Positions 49,130 through 57,180 are shown, counted from the stretch's first letter. The stretch: 64,000 nt of DNA from Actinopolyspora alba (GCF_900112765.1 NZ_FOMZ01000008.1:1-64000), one strand, 5' to 3'. A program made the numbers and translations. Notes: a model not told the origin generated them from the sequence alone.

Positions 49130-49966
49130 TCAACCTGCCATCCTGTCGAAAGCCGAGCGTCGTCCGATCAGGGTCACCGTGCTGAGCACGACCACTCCAC
49201 CCCAGATCAACTGGAACAGCGGATCGAACACCCGTGACACATCGACCACGAGCAGAAACCGGGGCATGAGCACCGCCGAGCACCACGCGGCACCGACGAG
49301 CACCGCGGCGAGACGGTGTTCGATCCAGCTCCCCAGCAGCAGAGTCACCAGTACGAGCGCTAGGCAGGGCAACAACCAGGCAACGGCGGAGATCCCCCCG
49401 GTGGGGAAAACGAAGCTCGTGCCCAGTAGCAACGGAATCGTCACCGCCAACACACCGATCGTGCGAAGCAGCAACAACCGCAACCCCGAGTACGGAGTCG
49501 TCAGCGTGAGTTCGTAGGCGGGATCCATCCCCGGTCCATAGCTCAGCGCCACTCCGGCCAGTGGTAGCAGTGGCGCGTTGAGGAGCAGCACGGAACCCGC
49601 TTGTTCCGGCCCACTGCTGAGCAGGCTCAACGCGGCCGCACACGCGACGACGAACACCGCTGCCACCAACCAGGGCAAGCGCAGGGCGGGGGCCGAGGCG
49701 AGCAGCCGCCGGATGCGCGACCAGGAAATCGCTGTTCGAGATTCCGGAGCTGTTCGGGGATGTGCCGCACCGCTGGTGTGGCTGAGCACTCGCTCGCGCA
49801 CGCTCTCGATCCGTCGTGCCAGTTCGGTGTTCGCCACGGTCTGAGCGACCCGGTCGGCACACATCGCGCACTCGACGAGGTGTGATTCCACGGACCAAGC
49901 CTGGGGATCTCCGATCTCCCCGGAGACATACGCGTCGAGATGGCGCTCGGGAACGTGCCAGTCCAT
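49130..49966 (-). CDS. Anti-sigma factor with zinc-finger N-terminus and membrane domain
   Basis: The protein is 278 residues from ATG 49966. The N-terminus has the zf-HC2 pattern H-x3-C-x2-C in ESHLVECAMCADRV (about residues 28-40). About six membrane segments follow (from about residue 100), an unusually large membrane part for this class, which normally has one helix. It lies 30 bp after the ECF sigma gene and should hold that sigma factor at the membrane until a signal. Because it is also in one operon with an ABC exporter, the membrane part may sense the exporter or its substrate. Confidence 0.82.
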   Translation of the reverse strand: MDWHVPERHLDAYVSGEIGDPQAWSVESHLVECAMCADRVAQTVANTELARRIESVRERVLSHTSGAAHPRTAPESRTAISWSRIRRLLASAPALRLPWLVAAVFVVACAAALSLLSSGPEQAGSVLLLNAPLLPLAGVALSYGPGMDPAYELTLTTPYSGLRLLLLRTIGVLAVTIPLLLGTSFVFPTGGISAVAWLLPCLALVLVTLLLGSWIEHRLAAVLVGAAWCSAVLMPRFLLVVDVSRVFDPLFQLIWGGVVVLSTVTLIGRRSAFDRMAG

Positions 49967-49996
49967 ATCAACCCCCGCAGTGGTTCCTCGGATACT

Positions 49997-50533
49997 TCAT
50001 GCCAGGGCCTCCCGCAGCAGAGCTCGGGCACGCCGGGCGCGGGTCTTGACGGTTCCCTCCGGAATTCCGAGAGCGGCGGCCGCCTCCGCCATGCTCATAC
50101 CGTCTATGATCGTGACCCGTACGACGTCCCGGAGTTCCGGCGACAAGCTGTGCAGCGCCGCGCCCAGTTCACCGTGTTCGACACCGCCGAGTGCGTGCTG
50201 CTCGGCCGACGGAGTCGTACGGGCCGTGTCGATCGCTTCGCTCGCCTGTTCGGGCCTGGCACTCCGTGCCCGCTGGGCGTCGATGAGACGCCGAACAGCG
50301 ATGGTCCAGATCCAGCCACCGACGTTTCCCCGCTCGTACCGCTCGGCGTCACGCCAAACTCCCAGGAAAGTGTCCTGGGCGACTTCCTCGATGAGCCCCT
50401 GATCGGAGCAACGACGCTTGAGTCTGAGGAACAGCCACGGCGCGTGCCTGTCGTACAACTCCGCCAGAGCTTCCGCGTCTCCCCTGGCGACAGCTCGCAT
50501 CAGCCGTTCGTCGGACGGCCGCCCGCGCCTCAT
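49997..50533 (-). CDS. ECF sigma-70 family factor
   Basis: The protein is 178 residues from ATG 50533, AGGAG 10 bases upstream; GTG 50542 is in frame. Region 2 includes LAELYDRHAPWLFLRLKRRC, IEEVAQDTFLGVWRDAERYE, VGGWIWTIAVRRLIDAQRAR. Region 4 includes SPELRDVVRVTIIDGMSMAE, AAAALGIPEGTVKTRARRAR. A 25-residue linker separates them. It would direct RNA polymerase to stress promoters, and is paired with the anti-sigma gene 30 bp downstream. It is last but one in an operon that starts with an ABC exporter. Confidence 0.92.
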   Translation of the reverse strand: MRRGRPSDERLMRAVARGDAEALAELYDRHAPWLFLRLKRRCSDQGLIEEVAQDTFLGVWRDAERYERGNVGGWIWTIAVRRLIDAQRARSARPEQASEAIDTARTTPSAEQHALGGVEHGELGAALHSLSPELRDVVRVTIIDGMSMAEAAAALGIPEGTVKTRARRARALLREALA

Positions 50534-50587
50534 GGCCCGCACACTCCTGTATCGGATGAAATATCCGTGGTGGTTTTCGCGGGACGC

Positions 50588-51187
50588 TCACTGCCTGATC
50601 TCCGGTGTCGTACCGCGAACGGCGATGAGCGTGGTGCCCATGCCGCAGAGTCCGATGGCGGCCCACCAGGAAACCTCCGCTGTCGGGGACAGCACGGGCC
50701 ACAGAAGCGCTCTGCTCCAGGGTGCGGTCACCGAGGAGAAGACCCATGCGACGAGGGCGTAGGCGAGCGGGACCGTCCAGGACAACCGAACTCCGAGCAA
50801 TGCCCCCGTCAACAGCGCCAACCCGCTGAATCCGAGAAGATCGCGCAGCACGGCGAGATCGAGACCAGGCGTGCCGTGCCGGTGAACGAACACCGCGAGC
50901 GCCAGCGACACCCCACATCCGGCGATGCCCACCAGAGCATGCCCGAGATGCCACCGCCACCACGGCACAACGGCACCGGCATCGAGCTCCGGACTCGGCG
51001 TGGCGAAACTGCCGGCCAGCAGAACCGCCGCGAGCACCACGAAGAACACCAGGACCACTCTCGGCAGAGTCCAACCCAACCACCGCCCGTTCCAACCGCT
51101 GAGAACGAGCAGCGAAACCATCCCCCCGGCCACAGCGGGAACGTTCCGGGACCGGAGATACAACCGCAGAAAACGTCCGGACACCAT
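50588..51187 (-). CDS. Membrane protein of the ABC exporter operon
   Basis: The protein is 199 residues; its ATG at 51187 overlaps the permease stop (TGATG). Five to six hydrophobic helices and a tryptophan-rich stretch, VPWWRWHLGHALVGI, are seen. No conserved motif is recognised. Because it is translationally coupled to the permease, it is probably a small membrane subunit of the same exporter. The sigma gene begins 54 bp further on. Confidence 0.65.
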   Translation of the reverse strand: MVSGRFLRLYLRSRNVPAVAGGMVSLLVLSGWNGRWLGWTLPRVVLVFFVVLAAVLLAGSFATPSPELDAGAVVPWWRWHLGHALVGIAGCGVSLALAVFVHRHGTPGLDLAVLRDLLGFSGLALLTGALLGVRLSWTVPLAYALVAWVFSSVTAPWSRALLWPVLSPTAEVSWWAAIGLCGMGTTLIAVRGTTPEIRQ

Positions 51188-52482
51188 CAGGAAACCCGCA
51201 ATCCCGCGACAGCCGAAACATCACACCGCTCAGCGGCGAGCAGATAGCGGCTCAGCCATTCGTGTCGTTCGTTGTCGGGAAGCGTGGCGAGATATCGGGC
51301 GATCTCGGACGCGGAATCACCCGTCCGCCCGAGCAGCCAGTCCCGCACTCCGCGTTCCAATCGCGGCGCCGGAGAGGTGTACATGGGTGTTCCCGGTGAG
51401 GAGGATGACGAACACTGCCAGCCGGAAACTCGCTCGGCGAGCTTCTCACCGGCCGTCGAAGGACGCGGCGAAGAGCACCTGATTCGTTCCGGGTAGGAAC
51501 GACAGTTCTGCGGCCAGACATACGCACTGGCAGAAGTCGAATCGACCACTCCCAGCGGGGCCACGGTGGGCAGGTCGTCCAGACGCGTTCGGACCGGTTT
51601 CGTCGAGGTGGCCACAGCGTTCGGAGCCACACCGACCTCGTTCGGTACGCAAACACGCACACTGCCATCGCTGCAGTTCAGCGACGGGCTCGCGGTGTCG
51701 ATACGCCAAACCTGGGTTTGCGCCAACGGAATCGCGAGGAGCACCGCGAGAGCTGACGGCACTATGGTGAGCAGGCGGCGTCGCGCCGTAGCCACTACCA
51801 GCAGCGCGACGGCCAGCGCAGCGAACCACAGCGCGGCAGCGGGTGCGAACCACCACACCGGCCGGTCCCACAGCCCGACGCTGGACCGATTGGTCGCGAT
51901 GGTGCCGTAGGTGGGCTGCGGAACAACGGACAGCAAACCGTGGGGCACCCGTGGGCCGAGAGCGATCGTGACAACGAACGAGACGACACCAGCCACCGGT
52001 GCCGTGAATCTTCCGGGAACAAAAGTACCCACGGCGAAGCCGAGCGCGGCGTAGGCGACCACTGTAGCCAGCCCCGCTGCCAGAATCCCGAACAGTGGTG
52101 GACCGGAAACCGCCTCCCGGCTGAGCGATCCGAATGCCACTACGGCGGGCAAGCAGGAAACTACGGGCCAGATCGCCACGGAGATCCAGGAGAGCAACGC
52201 ACGCTGCGAAGATGCGCGCGGAGTGGATTCGATCAGTTCAGCTACGCCTCTTCGGCGTTCGCGCCCGGCCCGCCATGCCGCGACCACCAGAGCCAGTGTG
52301 CTGGCCAGCACGACCATCGGCGTCATGTCGTAGAAAATCGAGGTGGCCCACTCCAAACGCTGTCCTCCCGTCCGCAGCAGAGTTTGGATGAACACCAACC
52401 CCGAGACGAGCAGCAGCAGCGGAGTGATCCAGAGCGGCAGGCCGCTACGGCGAATCTCGTGCCAAAGCACACGTGCGGTCAT
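51187..52482 (-). CDS. ABC-2 type permease, large
   Basis: The protein is 431 residues from ATG 52482, overlapping the ATPase stop (ATGA). Six membrane helices are spread over residues 15-260 (LWITPLLLLVSGLVFIQTLL, ISVAIWPVVSCLPAVVAFG, PVAGVVSFVVTIALGP). They are followed by an extracytoplasmic region (about 275-380) with four or more cysteines (SLNCSDGSVRVCVPNE, WPQNCRSYPERIRCSS) and a short C-terminal tail. The large cysteine-bearing outer domain may form disulfides and is not standard for ABC-2 permeases. It works with the ATPase encoded upstream. Substrate unknown. Confidence 0.75.
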   Translation of the reverse strand: MTARVLWHEIRRSGLPLWITPLLLLVSGLVFIQTLLRTGGQRLEWATSIFYDMTPMVVLASTLALVVAAWRAGRERRRGVAELIESTPRASSQRALLSWISVAIWPVVSCLPAVVAFGSLSREAVSGPPLFGILAAGLATVVAYAALGFAVGTFVPGRFTAPVAGVVSFVVTIALGPRVPHGLLSVVPQPTYGTIATNRSSVGLWDRPVWWFAPAAALWFAALAVALLVVATARRRLLTIVPSALAVLLAIPLAQTQVWRIDTASPSLNCSDGSVRVCVPNEVGVAPNAVATSTKPVRTRLDDLPTVAPLGVVDSTSASAYVWPQNCRSYPERIRCSSPRPSTAGEKLAERVSGWQCSSSSSPGTPMYTSPAPRLERGVRDWLLGRTGDSASEIARYLATLPDNERHEWLSRYLLAAERCDVSAVAGLRVS

Positions 52483-53249
52483 GCCACCGCCCTTTCCCGG
52501 TAGGCGCGCAGCGCCGCGGTGTAGCCGCGTTCCAGAGTGGTGTCCCCGCCACGAGCGTCATCCGCCCCGAAAGTGCCCAACTCGGCCAATTCGTTCGGTG
52601 TGCCACGGAAAATCAGCTTCCCGCCGTCGAACAGGGTGACTTCGTCGCAGGCGATGGCGACGTCCTCGACCAGGTGTGTGCTGACGACGACGGTGTTGGT
52701 CGAGCCGATGTCCCGCAGCAGTCCCCGGAACTCCACCCGTTGCTCCGGATCGAGCCCGGCCGTCGGCTCGTCGAGCAACAGCAGCTCCGGGTCATTGACG
52801 ATCGCTTGTGCGATCCCCGCGCGACGCAACATCCCGCCGGAGAGTTTCTTCAACTTGGAACCCGCCCGATCGACCAGACCGACCCGCTCGATCGCACGTT
52901 CGACGGCTTCCGGAACACGGTCCTTGGGCATTTCCTTGAGCCAGGCCATGTACTCCACGAACTCGGCCACGGTGAATCCCGGGTAGTAACCGAATGTCTG
53001 GGGCAGGTATCCCAACCGCCGACGCGCTCGCTTCCGGCCGTCCTGTTGCGCGGTGTCATGGCCGAGCAGCTCGACGCTGCCCTCACTCGGTCGTGCCACT
53101 GTCGCCAGCGTGCGCATCAATGTGGTCTTTCCCGCACCGTTGGGTCCGAGCAAACCGTGGATACCCGCCCCCATACGCAGGTTTATCCCGTCCAGCGCGA
53201 GCTTCCCGCCGTATCGCGCTCGCAAGCCGTCCACCCTGACAGTCACCAT
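52479..53249 (-). CDS. ABC transporter ATP-binding protein
   Basis: The protein is 256 residues from ATG 53249, GGAGG nine bases upstream. Walker A GPNGAGKTTLM (residues about 33-43), Q-loop RLGYLPQTFGYYPGFTV, signature KKLSGGMLRRAGIAQAI, Walker B LLLLDEPTAGLDP and H-loop VVVSTHLVEDV are complete. It drives the adjacent permease. It is the first gene of a five-gene operon: ATPase, permease, small membrane protein, ECF sigma, anti-sigma. The arrangement suggests self-controlled export, for instance of a peptide or antibiotic. Confidence 0.92.
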   Translation of the reverse strand: MVTVRVDGLRARYGGKLALDGINLRMGAGIHGLLGPNGAGKTTLMRTLATVARPSEGSVELLGHDTAQQDGRKRARRRLGYLPQTFGYYPGFTVAEFVEYMAWLKEMPKDRVPEAVERAIERVGLVDRAGSKLKKLSGGMLRRAGIAQAIVNDPELLLLDEPTAGLDPEQRVEFRGLLRDIGSTNTVVVSTHLVEDVAIACDEVTLFDGGKLIFRGTPNELAELGTFGADDARGGDTTLERGYTAALRAYRERAVA

Positions 53250-53631
53250 GTCGAACCTCCGTCCACACCAACGACGCGGTGCGGCGGGTGAACAGCACTC
53301 GTGGCAGTGGCGTGTCGACGAGGGTCATCGTCATCCCGAACACCCTCGCTCGTCCTGCCACGAGTCCGTCCCTCGCGAACCGCACACTCCCCTATCGGAC
53401 AGCGGACCCGTCACGGTTTTCCCGAGTCGTCCGCCGCCTCTTCGGTGGCACGAACGCGGTTGAGGGATTGACTGGCTGAGGGTGAGAGGGCCTTCCGAGG
53501 CAGGACGAGGCCGGTGGGGAGATGGCAGGCTCGGCGCGGGAAGCGCCTGCGGCAAACCCGGGTCACCTCCACGCACGTGGAGAACACCTTCGCGAACCAC
53601 GGTGTTACAACCGCCGCCGCACGTTTTGAAC
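53250..53631. other. Intergenic region with CRISPR-like unit
   Basis: 382 bp. It carries the exporter operon promoter, then the first leader-repeat unit (53561-53628). No gene is supported. Confidence 0.5.
53561..53588 (-). CRISPR. Solitary type I-E-like CRISPR repeat, unit 1
   Basis: The plus strand reads GGTCACCTCCACGCACGTGG then AGAACACC. Read on the minus strand this gives the GTG-TCTCCACG-CGTGGA-GGTG layout of type I-E repeats (28-29 bp, palindromic middle). The adjacent 40 bases (53589-53628) are nearly identical to those beside unit 2 and behave as a leader. No second repeat is recognisable 61 bp away. Confidence 0.65.
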
Positions 53632-54441
53632 CTAGCCCGGTGAAGTTCGCCCGCGCACCCACTCCCGGGTTTCATCGTTACCCGGCACCTGCACGAGCAG
53701 CGAGCCCGACGTCCCATCGGTACGCAGCAGCGTGAAGTCGAATCGCAGCCTGCCTCCGCTCCCACCGGTGAGGACCACCGGCCATGTCCCGTAATCGCGG
53801 ACGTCACGGCACTCCCAGCAGTGAGCCAGGTCGGGGCGGCTGTTCCGCAGCGTTCGCAGCACCTCGTGACATCTCGGGTCGGTGGGGTGCAGGTCCGCCT
53901 GAGCTCGAAATCGCAGGAAGAGTTCGTACAGCACCTCCCGCTCGTCGACGAGCACGTCGCGCCAGTCTGGCTCAGTCGCCATCGCGAGCAGCAGGTTCGT
54001 TCCTCCCCGCACCTCGGGGCTCGACTGCCAGACCGTGTGGTGCACCTCGTTGACCGCGTGCACGTCGAACCGGTGATCGAGCAGCAGCGCCGGGCTCCGC
54101 GACCACTCGGCCAGCAACGCCGCAAGCCGGGCGGAATCGGTATCTTCCTGGGGTTCAGGCTGGAAGCCACCCAACGCGAGCACGTGCCGGTGTTGCTGTT
54201 CACCCAGCCGCAGCGTGCTCGCCAACGCATCGAGCACCTGCCGCGAGGTGGCGACCCTGCCTTGTTCCAGCCAGGTGTACCACGACAACCCGATCCCGGA
54301 GACGGCAGCGACTTCTTCGCGTCGCAGGCCACGGACCCGGCGACTGCCGTGCACGTTCAGTCCGAGATCGGCAGGGGTGAGCTGAGCGCGCGCGGCCCGC
54401 AGGAACGCACCGAGTTCACCTCGGATCGTCGTCGTGGACAT
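53632..54441 (-). CDS. XRE-family regulator with MmyB-like ligand domain
   Basis: The protein is 269 residues from ATG 54441, GGAGGGG upstream. Helix-turn-helix: ELGAFLRAARAQLTPADLGL, RVRGLRREEVAAVSGIGLSW, YTWLEQGRVATSRQVLDALA. The MmyB-type PAS-like domain (about 100-265) has ALLLDHRFDVHAVNEVHHTV and HPTDPRCHEVLRTLRNSRPD, and probably binds a fatty acid or other lipid. In actinomycetes these regulators usually sit beside, and control, a small dehydrogenase or VOC gene. Here the VOC-family gene is divergent across a 123-bp gap. Its stop abuts CRISPR-like unit 1. Confidence 0.88.
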   Translation of the reverse strand: MSTTTIRGELGAFLRAARAQLTPADLGLNVHGSRRVRGLRREEVAAVSGIGLSWYTWLEQGRVATSRQVLDALASTLRLGEQQHRHVLALGGFQPEPQEDTDSARLAALLAEWSRSPALLLDHRFDVHAVNEVHHTVWQSSPEVRGGTNLLLAMATEPDWRDVLVDEREVLYELFLRFRAQADLHPTDPRCHEVLRTLRNSRPDLAHCWECRDVRDYGTWPVVLTGGSGGRLRFDFTLLRTDGTSGSLLVQVPGNDETREWVRGRTSPG

Positions 54442-54564
54442 CGCCCCTCCACGTTCCATGAGCCTGTCAGTGTCGGTAACAGTACGAATCGGCCGCTGGC
54501 TGACTCCGGTTCGTGGCAGGAGGGTCGGGGGGTCCGAACCCGAAAGCCGACGGAAGGAATCCTC

Positions 54565-54972
54565 TTGCTCGATCAACTCTGGCGTGAACTCACGGATTCC
54601 CGCACCCTTCAGCAGCCGAGAACGTTCGTGAGAGTCTTCGTGGATACCGCCGATCTCGAAGCGACCACCTCGTGGTACGAGAGGGTGCTGGGGCTCCGGC
54701 GGGACATGGTCATGCCCTATCCGGAGAAGAACCTGACGCTGACCGCGGTGGGAGGCTTCCTGATCATCGGCGGTTCAGCGGAAGCGCTGCGACCGTTCCG
54801 GGCCACGGCCGGGACGCTGCTCGTGTCGGACATCGAGCCCTATCTGACACGACTGCGCGCGGAAGGTGCGGAACTGGTGCAACAGCCGTTCCGCGCCCCG
54901 GTGGGCAACGGGGTGACGGTACGACATCCGGACGGCTCGATCATCGAGTACGTGCACCACCGTCCCGGCTGA
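54565..54972 (+). CDS. VOC-family (glyoxalase/bleomycin-resistance-like) protein
   Basis: The protein is about 135 residues; TTG 54565 is preceded by AAGGAA. The beta-alpha-beta-beta-beta units are visible: TFVRVFVDTADLEATTSWYE, RVLGLRRDMVMPYPEKNLTL, FLIIGGSAEALRPFRATAGT, then DIEPYLTRLRAEGAELVQQP and TVRHPDGSIIEYVHH. The final glutamate and histidine are where metal ligands sit in glyoxalases. Function could be metabolite binding, dioxygenation or resistance. It is divergent from the MmyB-type XRE gene, its probable regulator. Confidence 0.85.
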   Translation: MLDQLWRELTDSRTLQQPRTFVRVFVDTADLEATTSWYERVLGLRRDMVMPYPEKNLTLTAVGGFLIIGGSAEALRPFRATAGTLLVSDIEPYLTRLRAEGAELVQQPFRAPVGNGVTVRHPDGSIIEYVHHRPG

Positions 54973-54994
54973 GCCGAATCAGAGCCGCCCCTAT

Positions 54995-55012
54995 CGATTT
55001 CTCGCGAAATTT
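54995..55012 (+). repeat. Interspersed palindrome, copy 6
   Basis: CGATTTCTCGCGAAATTT followed by ACGC, same right-arm variant as copy 5. Confidence 0.8.
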
Positions 55013-55063
55013 ACGCCGCCCCCTCACGGCAGCGAACGCACGAGCCGTCCGAAGGAATTCGGA

Positions 55064-55152
55064 GGTCGCCTTTACGCCCGTGGAGAGTACGTCAGCCACA
55101 TCGGCAAGGCCGACCACAACAGCGGTCCACCTCCACACGCGTGGAGAACACC
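55064..55152 (-). CRISPR. Two-repeat type I-E-like CRISPR remnant, unit 2
   Basis: Repeat 1 is at 55064-55091 (degenerate, ACGCCCGTGGAGAGTAC end). Repeat 2 is at 55124-55152, starting GGTCCACCTCCACACGCGTG and ending GAGAACACC. The GTGGAG landmark recurs at exactly 61 bp, leaving a 32-bp spacer at 55092-55123, the spacing of type I-E arrays. The leader-like sequence follows at 55153-55192 and is almost identical to that of unit 1. Transcription would run on the minus strand. No cas genes are seen. Confidence 0.75.
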
Positions 55153-55403
55153 TTCGCGAACCGCGGTGTTACAACCGCCGCCGCACGTTTCGCGGGACAC
55201 TCGGAGCCATTCGCCACCACGCTCGTCTCCGATTAGAGGTACGTAGAAACAGTACCGCGACGATCGCATGAGCTCCCAACCCCGAGCCCGAGATCTCGAT
55301 CAGAGAAGTTGGGTGAACAGCGCTCCCACACTCCGAAGTGGTGTTCAGCAGGGATTTACCATCCCCAGTGCGACCAGGCAGCGACGTCGGTGAGGAGGAG
55401 AAG

Positions 55404-55748
55404 ATGGCCCCGACCGAGGAACTCGACGCGGCACGGGAGCGGCTGGGGCAGCTCGACCGTGTCCCGGAGTCGGCTTCGGCGAGCGTGACGGCGCTGCTCG
55501 GTTGGATACGAAAGATCGAACTCACCGACGAGACCGAGCAGCAGTGGCGCGATCTCGTCACCTCGGCGGAGAAACTGGACCCCACCGACGCCACCGCATT
55601 CCTGGCACTCACCCAACAGCTGAAAGAAGCTCCCACCACACCCCCACCGCCCCGTGGCTGGCTGCTGGCCGACCTGGCCGTTCTCGACTGCGCCCGCGCC
55701 ATCAACGCGGCCACGCGGGAAACCGCGCCGGAAGCCGAGGGCAGCTGA
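55404..55748 (+). CDS. Small helical protein, unknown
   Basis: The protein is 114 residues from ATG 55404, preceded by GGAGGAGAAG. It appears all-helical: TEELDAARERLGQLDRVPES, SVTALLGWIRKIELTDETEQ, WRDLVTSAEKLDPTDATAFL. A PTTPPPPRG linker and a C-terminal helix, LADLAVLDCARAINAATRE, follow. It has no recognised domain. Codon use is host-like and the ribosome site is strong, so the gene is credible. It is flanked by CRISPR-like remnants and palindromes. A role in the neighbouring defence or toxin genes is speculation. Confidence 0.6.
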   Translation: MAPTEELDAARERLGQLDRVPESASASVTALLGWIRKIELTDETEQQWRDLVTSAEKLDPTDATAFLALTQQLKEAPTTPPPPRGWLLADLAVLDCARAINAATRETAPEAEGS

Positions 55749-55797
55749 GAGACCACATCCGGCCTCGCGAGCCCCTTCGCTCTCCGACACCGCACGG

Positions 55798-55815
55798 CGA
55801 TTTCGCGAGAAATCG
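55798..55815 (-). repeat. Interspersed palindrome, copy 7 (inverted)
   Basis: CGATTTCGCGAGAAATCG, the exact reverse complement of the core, between convergent genes. Confidence 0.85.
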
Positions 55816-55840
55816 CCGCCGAACGGGGTTTTCGGAATTC

Positions 55841-56227
55841 CTACATAAATCCGGCGGCCAGCAGCATGAGTTCGGGAACGAGCAGCCCCGCCACGGCGGC
55901 GAAGAGCACCGCTCTGCGCACCGCGATTCGCTCCGGCAGCGAAGCACGCCGGGTCACGCCGCACAGCAGGAACGACAACGGCGCTCCGAGGAGCATGATC
56001 GCCCACACGTAGAAACCGAATCCCCCGAGCAGGATCCAGCTCGCTTCGGTGGCCTCGTAGTTCCAACCGGTCGCGACACCGGCCGCGAGGTAGAACCCGG
56101 CCATACTCGTCACCAACAGGACCGGCGCGGCCACGACCATGATCGTCCCCGCCGTCTCGGTGGCCAGTCGGAACCGACCGGTCCCGACCTCCCCGCATCC
56201 CGCGACAGCGTTCCCCTCCTGTGACAT
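55841..56227 (-). CDS. Four-helix membrane protein, unknown
   Basis: The protein is about 128 residues from ATG 56227 (MSQEGNAVAG). An in-frame start further upstream is possible but is less likely given the local base pattern. Membrane helices are at about 29-50 (GTIMVVAAPVLLVTSMAGFY), 65-90 (SWILLGGFGFYVWAIMLLGA) and 107-127. No motif. It is convergent with the 114-residue gene, with palindrome copy 7 between the two stops. Confidence 0.55.
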   Translation of the reverse strand: MSQEGNAVAGCGEVGTGRFRLATETAGTIMVVAAPVLLVTSMAGFYLAAGVATGWNYEATEASWILLGGFGFYVWAIMLLGAPLSFLLCGVTRRASLPERIAVRRAVLFAAVAGLLVPELMLLAAGFM

Positions 56228-56650
56228 GCCGCCAGGTTCGGACCTCACCCGAACAGTGACATCGGCAGGACTACTCAGATCCCCTCGCGTTCTGACCACT
56301 CCGGAGCTCAGGCTCCGCCTCCGCCCCTGTGGAGAGCACTCCGGCGCGGTAACGGCGGCGGTGGAGTTCCGCGGTTCACCTCCACGTCCGTGGAGAGCAC
56401 TCCGCGACCTGCGATGTCACGACCACGGTTGCACATTTTCACACCGCCAAAGCAACGAGAAACCTCCACCCGCGACCACAAGCCAACGGCCGCATCGCAC
56501 CACAGTATCCACGAACCAGCCACAGGAGACCGGGCACACCAGTTTCCGCAATACTTCACCGGAACCGAACCACACTGGACTTTGGCAAGACTCATCCCTG
56601 AACATCCCGCACAAACCCGCGAGTGCCTTGTCGAAAATCCTCGCGACGCC
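56228..56650. other. Intergenic region with CRISPR-like unit
   Basis: 423 bp holding CRISPR-like unit 3 and its leader-like extension up to about 56470. The remainder to 56650 shows no gene. Confidence 0.6.
56312..56401 (-). CRISPR. Two-repeat type I-E-like CRISPR remnant, unit 3
   Basis: Repeat 1 at 56312-56340 (CCCCTGTGGAGAGCACT end) and repeat 2 at 56373-56401 (GGTTCACCTCCACGTCCGTG then GAGAGCACT) have their GTGGAG landmarks exactly 61 bp apart. The spacer is 56341-56372, 32 bp. Leader-like sequence continues to about 56468 with TTTTCACACCGCC and CAACGAGAAACCTCC, shared with unit 4. Confidence 0.75.
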
Positions 56651-56887
56651 TCAGAGCGCGGTGATGCGCAGCACGTCGATCAACAACATCCGCTCACCGA
56701 CGGTGTACATGACCAAACCACCGTGGAAAGCGGCTTTCCACTGGTCACGACCTTTGTCGTAAGTTCCGGTGCGCGGGTCGACGCACAGCTCGTCCAATCG
56801 TTCGTCGACAGCTTTTTGAATCCGTGACGGAAGGTCGTTGTAAGTCCGATCGGCTTGCTCGCCCCAGCGAATCGTGTATCGAGCCAT
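56651..56887 (-). CDS. RelE/ParE-family toxin
   Basis: The protein is 78 residues from ATG 56887, overlapping the antitoxin stop (TGATG). The RelE fold pattern is clear: MARYTIRWGEQADRTYNDLP, SRIQKAVDERLDELCVDPRT, QWKAAFHGGLVMYTVGERML, LIDVLRITAL. Toxins of this group cut ribosome-bound mRNA or inhibit gyrase. It follows its antitoxin directly, an order typical of type II modules. It lies between CRISPR-like units 3 and 4. The gene appears intact. Confidence 0.82.
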   Translation of the reverse strand: MARYTIRWGEQADRTYNDLPSRIQKAVDERLDELCVDPRTGTYDKGRDQWKAAFHGGLVMYTVGERMLLIDVLRITAL

Positions 56888-57180
56888 CAGTGCCGCAACC
56901 AAATCGGGGGGGTGGTGGGGTCACTCAAGTCGTCGATCCGTTCCGAGAATCCGGTTTCGTCGCCTTCCTCGAACAAGCGGCGCATCATTTCCCTGTCGCG
57001 CTCGGTCGGCGGGTTGGCGGCACTGGTGGCAGTGGCCCACCACTCCGTGAACTGCTCCTCGGTGAACCCGTACTCCCGCTCCAGATCGAACCGCACCAGC
57101 TCGTGCGGCTCGCCGTACAGCCGCAACGCCTCCCGAACGTCGTCCAGGTCACGCTCGACCACCAGGGGCCCAGAATTCAT
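56887..57180 (-). CDS. Antitoxin of the RelE/ParE-family pair
   Basis: The protein is about 97 residues from ATG 57180 (MNSGPLVVERDL); an upstream in-frame ATG at 57189 is possible. It is acidic and helical: DLDDVREALRLYGEPHELVR, FDLEREYGFTEEQFTEWWAT, RDREMMRRLFEEGDETGFSE. It has no DNA-binding fold that I can name with certainty. Its position immediately before, and overlapping, a RelE-type gene defines it as the antitoxin. A frameshifted second copy of its first half is at 58848-59021. Confidence 0.72.
   Translation of the reverse strand: MNSGPLVVERDLDDVREALRLYGEPHELVRFDLEREYGFTEEQFTEWWATATSAANPPTERDREMMRRLFEEGDETGFSERIDDLSDPTTPPIWLRH

Larger units (their letters stand above)
54973..55403. 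other. Intergenic region with palindrome and CRISPR-like unit
   Basis: 431 bp containing palindrome copy 6 (54995-55012) and CRISPR-like unit 2 (55064-55192). No gene is supported. Confidence 0.6.

Noticed and set aside
53500-53528. A decayed second repeat 61 bp from CRISPR-like unit 1
   Set aside because: GGTGGGGAGA is similar but offset by two bases, and the left half of the repeat is not recognisable.
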